Origin: Mycobacterium kansasii ATCC 12478
GTDB taxonomy: Bacteria > Actinomycetota > Actinomycetes > Mycobacteriales > Mycobacteriaceae
NCBI RefSeq assembly: GCF_000157895.3
Contig: NC_022663.1
Span: 3,844,001 to 3,908,000 of the forward strand
DNA length: 64,000 nucleotides
Direction: 5' to 3'
Made by a program: the position numbers and the translations under genes
Notes under the pieces: generated by a model
What the model was told of the DNA's origin: nothing
Database searches by the model: none
The model's input: the letters and a program-made list of their open reading frames with translations, nothing else
In this document: piece by piece, positions 39,275-48,126 of the stretch
Layout of the letters: each line of letters opens with the position of its first letter
Numbering within the stretch: the stretch's first letter is position 1

Positions 39275-40012
39275 TTATTCCCGATGTCCGGCGTTGGTCA
39301 CCAGCTTGGCTGGGCCAGGCAGGGCTTGCGCCAGTGCGGCAGACGGTGCGGGTTTCGCAGGCGGCGAACAGTACCAGGTAATCGGATGGCTCAGCACGAG
39401 TCGAGTCATCTCGGCGACGAACACATCCTTGGTGATGGGCGGTTGATCGACGACGTAACGTACTGTCGTGCCGAGGAGTCGGACGACGATCCACGTCGCG
39501 GTGTCGAGATCCATGTCCACCGTCAGGGGTTGCCGCGCGAGGACATATCCCTTGATCGTGGCGGTCATCAGTGCTTCCAAGGGTTTAAGCAGTTCGGTCG
39601 CGGTTTGTCCGGGCAGTTGTCTGCAAACCAGCCGCAGAATTTCCGGCCGTTCGAGCAGGGCGTCGACCTGGGCTTCAATGGCGGCCGACACCGCACTTTC
39701 GAGATCACAGTCGAGCAATTCGGCGAGTCTGCTCGCCATTCGGTCCAGAAGATCCTGGAAGTACTCCTCTACGACCGTGTTCAGGATCGCATCCTTGTTG
39801 GGAAAGTATTGGTACAGCGAACCTGGGCTGATACCGGCGCCGGCCGCGATTCGATTCGTCGAGGTACCGTCGTAGCCACGTTCCTTGAGAATTGTTGTGG
39901 CTGCGTCGAGTATGCGTCTCACCGTATCCTTCGACCGATCCTGCACAGGCGTCTTGCGACAAGCCATGCTGCTGCGGGGCGTCGGTCTCCTTTCGAACTC
40001 CTCGCGTCCCAT
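39275..40012 (-). CDS. TetR-family transcriptional regulator
   Basis: 245 residues from 40012, or 230 from the in-frame ATG at 39967 (MACRKTPVQDRSKDTVRRIL). The N-terminal helix-turn-helix TSTNRIAAGAGISPGSLYQYFPNKDAIL is clear; the ligand-binding domain follows (WIVVRLLGTTVRYVVDQPPITKDVFVAEMTRLVLSH). It is convergent with the MFS gene (179 bp). A perfect palindrome at 40035-40047 just upstream suggests self-control. It may also act on the island promoters, but no copy of that palindrome is seen in them. Confidence 0.9.
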   Translation of the reverse strand: MGREEFERRPTPRSSMACRKTPVQDRSKDTVRRILDAATTILKERGYDGTSTNRIAAGAGISPGSLYQYFPNKDAILNTVVEEYFQDLLDRMASRLAELLDCDLESAVSAAIEAQVDALLERPEILRLVCRQLPGQTATELLKPLEALMTATIKGYVLARQPLTVDMDLDTATWIVVRLLGTTVRYVVDQPPITKDVFVAEMTRLVLSHPITWYCSPPAKPAPSAALAQALPGPAKLVTNAGHRE

Positions 40013-40034
40013 GAGTTGACGTACTCCCTTTCGT

Positions 40035-40047
40035 TCAAGACTTGAAA
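40035..40047 (-). promoter_or_regulatory. Palindrome TTCAAG-a-CTTGAA, candidate TetR operator
   Basis: Thirteen-base perfect palindrome, 23 bp before the TetR gene's longer start. Size and place fit an autoregulatory TetR site. Confidence 0.5.
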
Positions 40048-40501
40048 TAGTTCACTGTGTCGCGCGTCCGACCGTGGTCCACCGCTTTATCCAAATTTTT
40101 TTCACCGCGGCGCCTCGGCGAGTGGCGCTGGCGGGGCGGTGCTGGTGCAGCGCAGCATGCGGGTTGGTGACGGTGCTTCGGGTCGTCGCGGCGACCGTCT
40201 GGTTGGTCGGAAGAAGTCCGCAGCAACACTTCGCGTAGGACATATTTCGCATCGTGACACATTGGCGATGCTCGCGTTTGGAAATTCCCGAATCTGTGCC
40301 CCGGAGTTGACCAGATCGTCGATCTTGTAAGAGACCGATATGGCGGCGCGGTGCCAGCGGTGCCGGAAAGAACGACCCATGTAGGCACTGGTCGGTCGAC
40401 GCTTCAACCTGGCGAGGTCATGCTCGTAAGGGGCTGGACGTCGTCGATCGATGTCCTGCGGATCCCTGGTCCGGGATCTCCCGCCCGGGCTCGTGCGCCA
40501 G

Positions 40502-40580
40502 GAGTCGGGCAATCAGACCCGAGCCCGACGACGGCGAGCGCCGAAACGGCGCGAGTAAAGAGTCGTCGGGCATCAGACGG
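40502..40580. repeat. Diverged copy of the 57-bp repeat
   Basis: About 1.4 units related to the array at 28114-28403: ggagtcgggcaatcagac, then agcccgacgacgg, gagcgccga, acggcgcgagtaa and a second partial gagtcg...catcag, with several substitutions and small insertions. It ends 6 bp from the PPE stop codon. With the array it brackets the 12-kb island. Confidence 0.85.
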
Positions 40581-40586
40581 AGCACG

Positions 40587-41927
40587 TTATTGTGTCGGAT
40601 TAGGCGGTACCACGATGATGGTCGCCCCCGGGATCGCGGCCAGAGTCGCCGCAAGGTTCGCGACCACACCGGGCGGCAAGCCGGATGGTAACCCCGGGAT
40701 GTTCGTCCCGGCGGCAGCCGCCGGGACCGATGGCGTCGCGGCGGGCCTGGTGGCCGCCGCGGCCCCGCCGCCGGCTGTCGGCGAGGGCGTCGCCGGGGCC
40801 GGTGAGGAGCCGCTGCCCCGGGTCGCCAGACCGGCCAGGCTGGTCCCGGCCAAACCCGCTGCTGCCATGCCCGCGTATCCATCCTCCGAACCACCCGTCA
40901 TGAACATCGGAGTGGTGCCGGGGAACATCGCCGCGACTTGGCGCACCGCGGGCGGAAACATCCAGCTCTGCGGCACCGAAAGCCCGCCGATATTGGTCGA
41001 ATTCCCGGAAAGTGCAACTGTCGGTGGCTGGGGCGGGGTGGTGAGTCTTCCTCCGCCCGGCGTTGAAGGTCGTGGCCTGCCGGGGATGACAGAGTCGGGC
41101 CCACCCTGAGTTGGGCCCTCTTCCGCTTCCCCTGGGCAGATCGGGGCCTTTTCGTACTCGTCAACCATGTCGTGGCGGTAGACCTCGCTTAGCTGCACCG
41201 TCGATACAGCCAAGCTGCCAGCCGCGACTGCCACGGCTGCGGCTACCAGAATGTCAAGATCCTCGAAGGGGTTTGGTAGTGCGTCCAGGGGCGGGGGCAG
41301 GAAGGACTGGAGCGTCGGAAGCACGCTTACTCCCGCAGCCGGGGCGGCAGCGGCCTGCGCCGCGGGCGTTGCGGCCGCGGTGAGCGGCTCGGCCGCGGTG
41401 GTTGTCGGCGGTGGCGAGGTAAACGGCGTCAACTCCGACGCGGCCGCCGACGTGCCGGCATAGCCGTCCATTGCGACAATGTCCTGGGCCCACATTTCGC
41501 TGTAGTCGGCTTCGCTGGCCGCGATCGCCGGAGTGTTTTGCCCGAAGATATTGCTGTGGGCCAGCGAGATCATCGTGCTGCGGTTGGCCACAATCTCGGC
41601 CGGGGGGACCGTCGCCGCATATGCCGACTCGTAGGCGTTGGCCGCGGCGATGGCCTGGGCGGCGGCCTGTTCGGCTTGAGCGGCAGTAGCCCTCATCCAT
41701 GTCACGTAGGGGGCGGCCGCGGCCGCCATCGACAGCGCCGAGGGCCCCCGCCACTCATCGGCGGTGAGCCCGGAAATCACCGCGGAATAGGCAGCGGCCG
41801 TGGCGTTCAGTCCGTTGGCGAGCCGCTCCCAGGCCGTGGCCGCTTGCAGCAGCGGGGCCGAGCCGGGACCGGAATACATCCGGGCGGAGTTGATTTCCGG
41901 CGGCAGTGCAGCGAAGTCCATTGCCAT
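40587..41927 (-). CDS. PPE protein, SVP subgroup
   Basis: 446 residues (or 444 from the canonical MDFAALPPE ATG at 41921). The N-terminal ~180-residue PPE helical domain has MDFAALPPEINSARMYSGPG and the W-x-G turn TADEWRGPSALS. An Ala/Pro-rich middle follows, then GGLSVPQSW, the GxxSVPxxW motif of the SVP subgroup, and a Gly/Ala/Pro-rich tail. A PE gene lies 8 bp upstream, so the two should be cosecreted as a heterodimer through an ESX system. Sits where PPE9 (Rv0388c) sits beside purT in H37Rv. Confidence 0.92.
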   Translation of the reverse strand: MAMDFAALPPEINSARMYSGPGSAPLLQAATAWERLANGLNATAAAYSAVISGLTADEWRGPSALSMAAAAAPYVTWMRATAAQAEQAAAQAIAAANAYESAYAATVPPAEIVANRSTMISLAHSNIFGQNTPAIAASEADYSEMWAQDIVAMDGYAGTSAAASELTPFTSPPPTTTAAEPLTAAATPAAQAAAAPAAGVSVLPTLQSFLPPPLDALPNPFEDLDILVAAAVAVAAGSLAVSTVQLSEVYRHDMVDEYEKAPICPGEAEEGPTQGGPDSVIPGRPRPSTPGGGRLTTPPQPPTVALSGNSTNIGGLSVPQSWMFPPAVRQVAAMFPGTTPMFMTGGSEDGYAGMAAAGLAGTSLAGLATRGSGSSPAPATPSPTAGGGAAAATRPAATPSVPAAAAGTNIPGLPSGLPPGVVANLAATLAAIPGATIIVVPPNPTQ

Positions 41928-41935
41928 CGTCGTCG

Positions 41936-42229
41936 CTAGGCCACCCGCAGGCCCGTCGCCTCGGCGGCGGCATCGGAAACCCCACTGGCGGTCAGTCCGG
42001 CGACCAGCAGTTCGTCCATCGCCGCAGCCTGAGCGCCGTCCACCCGATACGTCCGGGCGTGCAAGACGAACCGGCCGGCTGCCCATGCGTACACCTCGTT
42101 GGCGGCGGGAAGCACGGCGGTTGTCAGGGAGGTGGCCGCGGCATTCGGGGCGCACGCTGCAGCGCCGATGCTCGCCCAATCGCGGGCGGCCGTACCGAGC
42201 ATCTCTGGCGGTGTCATCACGAAAGGCAT
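41936..42229 (-). CDS. PE family protein
   Basis: 97 residues, a bare PE domain: MPFVMTPPEMLGTAARDWASIGAAACAPNAA, then helical hairpin and a C-terminal YxxxD-like stretch (YRVDGAQAAAMDELL). An excellent AAGGAGA ribosome site precedes the ATG. Paired with the PPE gene downstream; the pair is divergent from purT. Likely exported by an ESX type VII system whose genes are not in the window. Confidence 0.9.
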   Translation of the reverse strand: MPFVMTPPEMLGTAARDWASIGAAACAPNAAATSLTTAVLPAANEVYAWAAGRFVLHARTYRVDGAQAAAMDELLVAGLTASGVSDAAAEATGLRVA

Positions 42230-42520
42230 GGACTTCTCCTTGACGGAATTGCGCGGTCCGCGAAGGGTCTTCTATGTCGGATGGCGCGGCTCACCGCTCA
42301 ATGCGCACTCACCCCACCTCCTCATGGGCCGAGCTACAGCCGACTGTGAGCAGACTTACACAAAAACTCGAGTAATGAGCGCAGAAGCGTCTTTCTCTTA
42401 TTGAGCCTTATGTTGTCGCGGCACACGCATTGATGCGGCTCCTGTAGCCGTTCACCGCCGACGCCAGCCGCCCCTATCCTTGAGCGGCGGGACCACTACT
42501 GAGCGAGAGGGTGAGACGGG

Positions 42521-43876
42521 TTGACCGACGGACACGATGAGCTCAGCGGTAAGCACGAGCGTCCAGCGGCTCGCGGCGATGAGAAGGCTTCCGGGGGCGA
42601 CAAGGCGGCCATGGCGGCGCCGCCCGTCGCAGCGCCGCAGCCTGCCGAAGCCGAGCCCGACGTCAGGCCGCGGGTGCTGCTGCTGGGCTCCGGTGAGCTC
42701 AGCCGTGAGCTGGCAGTTGCGCTCCAAGGCCTCGGCGCCGAGGTGATCGCTGCCGACAAGTATGCCGACGCGCCCGCGCACCGGGTCGCCGACAAGGCGC
42801 TAGTGGTTACCATGACCGATGCCGAGGAGCTGGCGGCCGTCTTTGCCCGGCTGCGTCCGGACTTACCAGACTTCGTGGTGACACTCACCGATGCGGTATG
42901 TGTGGACGTCCTCGATGCTCTCGACGCCAGCGAAGCCCGTGGGTCGGAGTCCGAGGGCAGGTACCCCGAGCTGGTGCCGAGCGCCCGCAGTGTCCGGCTG
43001 ACCAGCGATCGGGAAGGCCTGCGTAAGCTGGCTGCCGACGAGCTCGGGCTGCCCACGGCGCCGTTCTGGTTCGTCGGATCGCTGGGCGAACTCGAGGCGG
43101 TGGCCGCCCATGCCGGGTACCCGTTGCTGGTCAAACCCGTGGTCAAGGCGGCCGGCCGGGAGCGATCGGTGGTCCGGGGGCCTGATGAGATCGAGCATGC
43201 CTGGCAACGTGCGGTTGGCGGCCCGGTGGGACAACCCCCCCGGGTGTGGGCCGAGACGGTGGTCGATGTCGAGTTTTTGGTCACCGTGATCGTTGTGCAC
43301 AGCGACGGGCCGGCAGGCCCTGTCATCGAGTTCTGCGCACCGGTCGGTCATCGCGGTGCGAACGGCGGCGATCTGGAATCCTGGCAACCGCAGCAGATGA
43401 GTAGCGCCGCCTTTGACGCGGCCAAGTCGATCGCCGCACGCGTTGTCAAGGCGCTCGGCGGACGTGGTGTATTCGGTGTCGAGTTGATGGTCAACGGCGA
43501 CGAGGTGTACTTCGCCGACGTCACCGCATGGCCGGGTGACAGTGCCTGGGTCACCCTGCGCAGCCAGCGGCTTTCCGCCTTTGAACTGCAGGCCCGGACC
43601 ATCTTGGGCCTCGCGGTGGACACGTTGATGGTGTCGCCGGGCGCCGCCCGGGTGATCGGTCCGGGCCAGGCGCCGGCCGATGCGGCGCCTGGCCCCGACG
43701 CGCTGACGGCTGCGCTCGATGTGCCGGAAAGCGACGTCCGGCTGTTCGGGCGTGCCCGCGCCGGTGCGCCGCGCAAGGTTGGTGTGGCGTTGGCCACCGC
43801 ACCCGACGTGGCGACCGCACGTGACCGCGCACGCGATGTCGCGACCCGGCTGAGTATGCGAGACTCACGCGGGTGA
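42521..43876 (+). CDS. purT: PurT-like formate-dependent GAR transformylase
   Basis: 451 residues, TTG start after GAGAGGGTGAG. An extra ~50-residue Ala/Pro-rich N-terminus precedes the ATP-grasp core VRPRVLLLGSGELSREL. FCAPVGHR, ESWQPQQMS and GVFGVELMVNGDEVYFADV match PurT. The usual PurT segment after the last acidic strand (SPRPHDTG in E. coli) reads TAWPGDSA here, and the glycine loop SSGKGQ reads AAGRER, so activity may differ. First gene of purT-rhodanese-metZ with GTGA/ATGA overlaps. Equivalent of Rv0389. Confidence 0.88.
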   Translation: MTDGHDELSGKHERPAARGDEKASGGDKAAMAAPPVAAPQPAEAEPDVRPRVLLLGSGELSRELAVALQGLGAEVIAADKYADAPAHRVADKALVVTMTDAEELAAVFARLRPDLPDFVVTLTDAVCVDVLDALDASEARGSESEGRYPELVPSARSVRLTSDREGLRKLAADELGLPTAPFWFVGSLGELEAVAAHAGYPLLVKPVVKAAGRERSVVRGPDEIEHAWQRAVGGPVGQPPRVWAETVVDVEFLVTVIVVHSDGPAGPVIEFCAPVGHRGANGGDLESWQPQQMSSAAFDAAKSIAARVVKALGGRGVFGVELMVNGDEVYFADVTAWPGDSAWVTLRSQRLSAFELQARTILGLAVDTLMVSPGAARVIGPGQAPADAAPGPDALTAALDVPESDVRLFGRARAGAPRKVGVALATAPDVATARDRARDVATRLSMRDSRG

Positions 43877-44295
43877 GCTACGCGGGAGATTTGACGCCGC
43901 CGGAGGCATGGAAGATGCTCGCCGACAACCCACATGCTGTGCTGGTCGACGTGCGCACCGCCGCCGAGTGGCACTTCGTCGGTGTACCCGACTTGTCGAG
44001 CCTTGGCCGTGACGTCGTCTATATCGAGTGGGCCACTTTACACGGGACGCGCAATGCGAACTTCGTCGCCGAACTGCAGGACGCCATCCCGCCCGCGGAC
44101 GGTCAGGACGGGCGGCCCGTCATTTTCTTGTGCCGCTCGGGTAACCGTTCCATTGGCGCCGCCCAAGCTGCGACCGAGGCCGGAATCAGGCCGGCTTACA
44201 ACGTGCTCGACGGCTTTGAGGGGCACCTCGACGCCGAGGGCCACCGAGGGGCGGTTGGTTGGCGGGCAATCGGATTGCCCTGGAGACAGGGATGA
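43873..44295 (+). CDS. Rhodanese-domain sulfurtransferase
   Basis: 140 residues, one rhodanese domain. The active-site loop FLCRSGNRS carries Cys87, and the entry motif VLVDVRTAAEW is intact. It transfers sulfane sulfur. The GTG overlaps the purT stop and the stop overlaps the metZ ATG, so it is locked into the sulfur-assimilation operon and may feed MetZ with sulfide. Equivalent of Rv0390. Confidence 0.92.
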   Translation: MSYAGDLTPPEAWKMLADNPHAVLVDVRTAAEWHFVGVPDLSSLGRDVVYIEWATLHGTRNANFVAELQDAIPPADGQDGRPVIFLCRSGNRSIGAAQAATEAGIRPAYNVLDGFEGHLDAEGHRGAVGWRAIGLPWRQG

Positions 44296-45521
44296 CCGAC
44301 CACCCGGCAATCCGCACGCCCAAAGTGCTACCCGACGGCGTTGGCCAGGCCACCATCGGCGTGCGCGGCGGGCTGTTGCGCTCGGGATTCGACGAGACCG
44401 CCGAGGCGATGTATCTGACGTCCGGCTATGTCTACGAGTCGGCGGCGGCGGCTGAGCAGTCGTTCAGCGGCGAACTGGACCACTTCGTGTACTCCCGCTA
44501 CGGCAATCCGACGGTGGCGATGTTCGAGGAGCGGCTGCGGCTGATCGAGGGAGCGCCGGCGGCATTCGCCACCGCCAGCGGCATGGCGGCGGTGTTCACC
44601 TCGCTGGGCGCGCTGCTGGCGGCCGGTGATCGGTTGGTGGCCGCGCGCAGCCTGTTCGGATCGTGCTTTGTGGTGTGCAACGAGATCCTGCCGCGCTGGG
44701 GTGTCGAGACGGTTTTCGTCGACGGCGACGACCTTTCGCAATGGGAGCAGGCGCTGGCCGACCCCTCCAAGCCCACCCGAGCAGTGTTCTTCGAGACGCC
44801 GGCGAATCCCATGCAGTCGCTGGTGGACATCGCCGCGGTGACCGAGCTGGCGCATGCTGCCGGTGCAAAAGTTGTGCTGGACAACGTTTTTGCCACGCCT
44901 TTGCTGCAACAGGGCTTTCCGCTCGGGGTCGACGTGGTGGTGTACTCGGGCACCAAGCACATCGACGGCCAGGGCCGGGTGCTCGGCGGCGCCATCCTCG
45001 GCGACAAGGAGTACATCGACGGCCCGGTGCAGAAGCTGATGCGCCACACCGGACCGGCGATGAGCGCTTTCAATGCCTGGGTACTTCTGAAAGGGCTTGA
45101 GACACTTGCGGTTCGGGTGGAGTGCAGCAACTCCTCGGCGCTGCGGATCGCCGCGTTCCTGGAAGCCCATCCCGCGGTGAGCTGGGTGCGCTACCCGTTT
45201 TTGCCGTCACATCCGCAGTACAACCTGGCCAAGCGGCAAATGTCCGGCGGCGGAACCGTCGTCACCTTCGCGCTGGACGCTCCGGAGAGTGCGGCCAAGC
45301 AACGGGCCTTCGAGGTGCTCGACAAGCTTGCGCTGATCGATATCTCCAATAACCTCGGGGACGCGAAATCGCTTGTCACGCATCCGGCTACCACGACGCA
45401 CCGGGCGATGGGCCCGGAGGGCCGCGCCGCGATCGGCCTGGGTGACGGCGTAGTCCGCATCTCGGTCGGGCTGGAAGGCGCCGACGACCTGATCGCCGAT
45501 CTGGACCGGGCTCTCGGCTGA
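44292..45521 (+). CDS. metZ: O-succinylhomoserine sulfhydrylase
   Basis: 409-residue PLP enzyme of the Cys/Met metabolism family, making homocysteine from O-succinylhomoserine and sulfide. PLP lysine is Lys222 in YSGTKHIDGQGR; SRYGNPT and ATASGMAAV are typical. The start at ATG 44292 overlaps the rhodanese stop. Equivalent of Rv0391, which in H37Rv is followed convergently by ndhA; here the neighbour is a broken ndhA copy. Confidence 0.95.
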   Translation: MTDHPAIRTPKVLPDGVGQATIGVRGGLLRSGFDETAEAMYLTSGYVYESAAAAEQSFSGELDHFVYSRYGNPTVAMFEERLRLIEGAPAAFATASGMAAVFTSLGALLAAGDRLVAARSLFGSCFVVCNEILPRWGVETVFVDGDDLSQWEQALADPSKPTRAVFFETPANPMQSLVDIAAVTELAHAAGAKVVLDNVFATPLLQQGFPLGVDVVVYSGTKHIDGQGRVLGGAILGDKEYIDGPVQKLMRHTGPAMSAFNAWVLLKGLETLAVRVECSNSSALRIAAFLEAHPAVSWVRYPFLPSHPQYNLAKRQMSGGGTVVTFALDAPESAAKQRAFEVLDKLALIDISNNLGDAKSLVTHPATTTHRAMGPEGRAAIGLGDGVVRISVGLEGADDLIADLDRALG

Positions 45522-45524
45522 CCA

Positions 45525-46683
45525 GCCGCCCTTTGTTCGGCCTTTTCGGCGCATTCGGCCGCCGCCAGCGCTCCCGCTTCCGCTCGTGCCTGGACACAGC
45601 GCATCGCCAATCTGGCGTAGACCATCTGGCTAGTGATGGCCATCTGGCCGCGAGTGCGGCCGAGGAAGGCGAGCCCCCAGGAGAACATGGCGGCGATGCG
45701 ATTGCGGTGGCCCACCAGGCATATCAGGTGCAGCAACAGCCAACCAGACGATGAAGCCGGCGAACTCCAGGTTGCCGATCTTCGCGACGACGCTGTAGTG
45801 GGAGATGAGGGTCATGCTGCCCTTGTTGAAGTACTGAAATGGCTTGCGGCTGGCCGGGTCATCGTGGCTCTTCACCGCATGCTTGATGATCGTGGTGGCG
45901 TACCGCGCTCCTTGGATCGCGCCTTGGGCCATCCCGGGTACACCGGGCACGGACATCAGATCGCCGATCACGAAGACGTACGGGTGTCCCTTGACCGTGA
46001 GGTCGGGCTCCACAATCACCCGTCCGGCGCGGTCGACTTCGGTTCCCTCGGACTGTTCGGCGATCATCTTGCCCAGGCGGCTGGCCTGAACTCCGGCCGC
46101 CCACACTTTGCGCGCACATTCGATGCGGCGCTGGGTGCCGTCGTTGTCCTTGACCGTGATGCCCTGGTAATCAACCGCGGTCACCATGGCATTGAGCTGG
46201 ACTTCGACATCCATCTTTTCCAGTTTGTGCTGCGCCTTGAGGCCCAACTTCGGGCCCATCGGCGGGAGCACCGAAGGCGCGGCGTCGAGCAGGATCACCC
46301 GGCATTCGCTGGGTGTAATCGTGAAATGCCCCGGCCAGGGTGCGCTCGGCGAGTTGGACGATCTCTCCATGTCCATCAACTTGGACGTGACCGTCTTGCC
46401 CTTCAGGTCGATCGCCATCACTTCACCCAGCAATACCCGCACGTCTCTTGCCTGCGCAGGCTCAGCCTGGTCGTCGGGGCGATGTCGCCCTCGGACAAGA
46501 TCCCGGTGGCCACTTGGTACAGCAGCGGCTGGAACAAATGGGTGCTCGTCTTCGAGATGAGGGTGATGTCGATGTCGGCTCGTTTGAGCGCCTTGGCCGC
46601 ATTCAGGCCGCCCAATCCGCTTCCGATGACACGACATGATGGCGCCTGCCGACAACTGACGGTTCGCTGGACGGCCCGGTCAT
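45525..46683 (-). pseudogene. Decayed copy of type II NADH dehydrogenase (ndhA)
   Basis: Aligned by eye with the intact ndhA at 49047-50462. It starts at the ATG at 46683, loses one base near 46627 (HHVV then SSEADWAA stop), shifts again near 46450, and has ~0.25 kb deleted after SKLMDM at ~46372 (the second FAD/NAD region). It shifts a last time near 45745 (FIVWLA), leaving the C-terminal part (GHRNRIAAMFSWGLAFLGRT) in another frame. No single frame could give a working enzyme. Homology extends into the 5' leader (cttctccttcag). It occupies the ancestral position beside metZ. Confidence 0.92.
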
Positions 46684-46995
46684 GCTTCTCCTTCAGTCTG
46701 GTCGCTGCTAGCGCAGGTACACATTCCGACTCCTCCCATATCCACGGCGTAACTCTTGCGGCTCGGTGGCGGGCCGCCCCAAGCATCGCCGGTTGTCGGC
46801 TGCTGCACCCGACTGCAGTAGCCAGTCCCTTTCCGACTGTCCTGTCAGCCAGGTCCAGGAACACGCGCGGCGCCGTCGCCCGCGAAGAAGCTGGAATCAA
46901 GATCAACCGGCGATCTCCGCGGCGGTCGGGCAACTACTTAGGCCATCGCGAAAACTGAGTTTCCCAACTAAACGCCGGCCGCTGCCATCTCGGGT
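46684..46995. other. Gap before methyltransferase
   Basis: 312 bp between the ndhA remnant and the methyltransferase gene. The left ~70 bp still resemble the leader of the intact ndhA. The rest shows no gene or motif that I can support. Confidence 0.5.
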
Positions 46996-48126
46996 GTGAG
47001 ATCATCGATTACCGTGATAGCTAACGTTGAACCGCATGGGGGTCCTACTACCGCAATGGATGTGATTGACCAGGCGGCAGCCATCCGTCCCGAGTTGCCG
47101 CCCTACAAGTTCAAGTCTCTTAGAAACCAAAATAGAATTCTGATCCGCGTATTTCACCTGATAGCAGAGACGGCCGCACGTCTATCACGCCGTCAGACTG
47201 ACGAGTATCTGCACGCTCCTGGCGCCAAAGCGTACGAACTGTTACTCGATCCATTTCGAAAAATTACTGGTCTGCCTGATTATACGGAGGGGATATATCT
47301 CAACAATAGTGCAACATACACCGATGCTCAGGCTGCTCAGATCAATCTGCTGATACAGGCCACCGGTGCTCGGGAGGGTGACCGCATTCTGGACGTGGGT
47401 TGCGGCCATGGTACCTTGCTTGAACGCTGCCGTGAATTAGGCATTGTCGCTAGTGGCGTGACTGTCTCGCGCCCCCAGGCAATCGACTGCCAACGCCGTG
47501 GCCTGGATGTACGGCTCGCAAGTGTCGACGAACTCAGCTACACCTTTAGGCAGAACGAGTTCGATGCGATTGTAATGAACGGCAGCACTGAACACTTTGC
47601 TGCGGCAGCCGATGCTTTGGTTGGCGCCGAGCATAATGTCTGGAGACGCATGTTCGCTTCCTGTGCAAGTGTGCTGCAGGAAGGGGGGCGTTTAGTGGTT
47701 ACTAGCCTCCACTGCCGGCAGCGGCAGAATCCATGCCAAGTAATCAAACACCCGATGGCCTTGCCAAGTCAAAGCGACGAGTTCTACTGGAGCATTCTCA
47801 ACAGATTCTATTCCGGCTGGTACCCTACCGGCGACGACTATGTGCTTGCCGCAAGAGATTCTAATTTGCAGCTCGTGCGCGAGTGGGAAATGACTGCGCA
47901 CTACTTGCGGACTTCCATTGACTGGGGGCTACTGAACTCCGCGGCTGAGCGAGCACATCGAAAAGAAGTACTAGCCCTCTACAAGAATCTAGCAACACGG
48001 GATCCTCGATATTTCTTTATCTCCATGCTGTACGAGCTCTACGATCCCTGGCGTTGGCAACTGCTTGGCGGTGCGGCGAGCCCGGCCATTCACAAATGGC
48101 AGCTGTACCAGCTTCGCGGCCGGTAG
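46996..48126 (+). CDS. CFA/mycolic-acid-methyltransferase-like enzyme
   Basis: 376 residues from GTG 46996, or 356 from ATG 47056 (MDVIDQAA). SAM motif ILDVGCGHGT (residues 131-140). YLNNSATYTDAQAAQINLL and VTVSRPQ match the cyclopropane synthase family, and TEHFAA (Glu199-His200) matches the bicarbonate/substrate segment EHF of mycolic acid cyclopropane synthases. It may add a methyl or cyclopropane to an unsaturated lipid. Base composition and codon use are visibly AT-richer than neighbours (many aat, gat, tat, tta codons). It lies between two ndhA copies, so it looks acquired. Confidence 0.8.
   Translation: MRSSITVIANVEPHGGPTTAMDVIDQAAAIRPELPPYKFKSLRNQNRILIRVFHLIAETAARLSRRQTDEYLHAPGAKAYELLLDPFRKITGLPDYTEGIYLNNSATYTDAQAAQINLLIQATGAREGDRILDVGCGHGTLLERCRELGIVASGVTVSRPQAIDCQRRGLDVRLASVDELSYTFRQNEFDAIVMNGSTEHFAAAADALVGAEHNVWRRMFASCASVLQEGGRLVVTSLHCRQRQNPCQVIKHPMALPSQSDEFYWSILNRFYSGWYPTGDDYVLAARDSNLQLVREWEMTAHYLRTSIDWGLLNSAAERAHRKEVLALYKNLATRDPRYFFISMLYELYDPWRWQLLGGAASPAIHKWQLYQLRGR

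Larger units (their letters stand above)
40013..40586. other. Intergenic region upstream of TetR gene
   Basis: 574 bp with no convincing coding sequence. Holds the TetR palindrome near its left end and the diverged 57-bp-type repeat near its right end, adjoining the PPE stop. Short open frames here have no family features. Confidence 0.6.
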
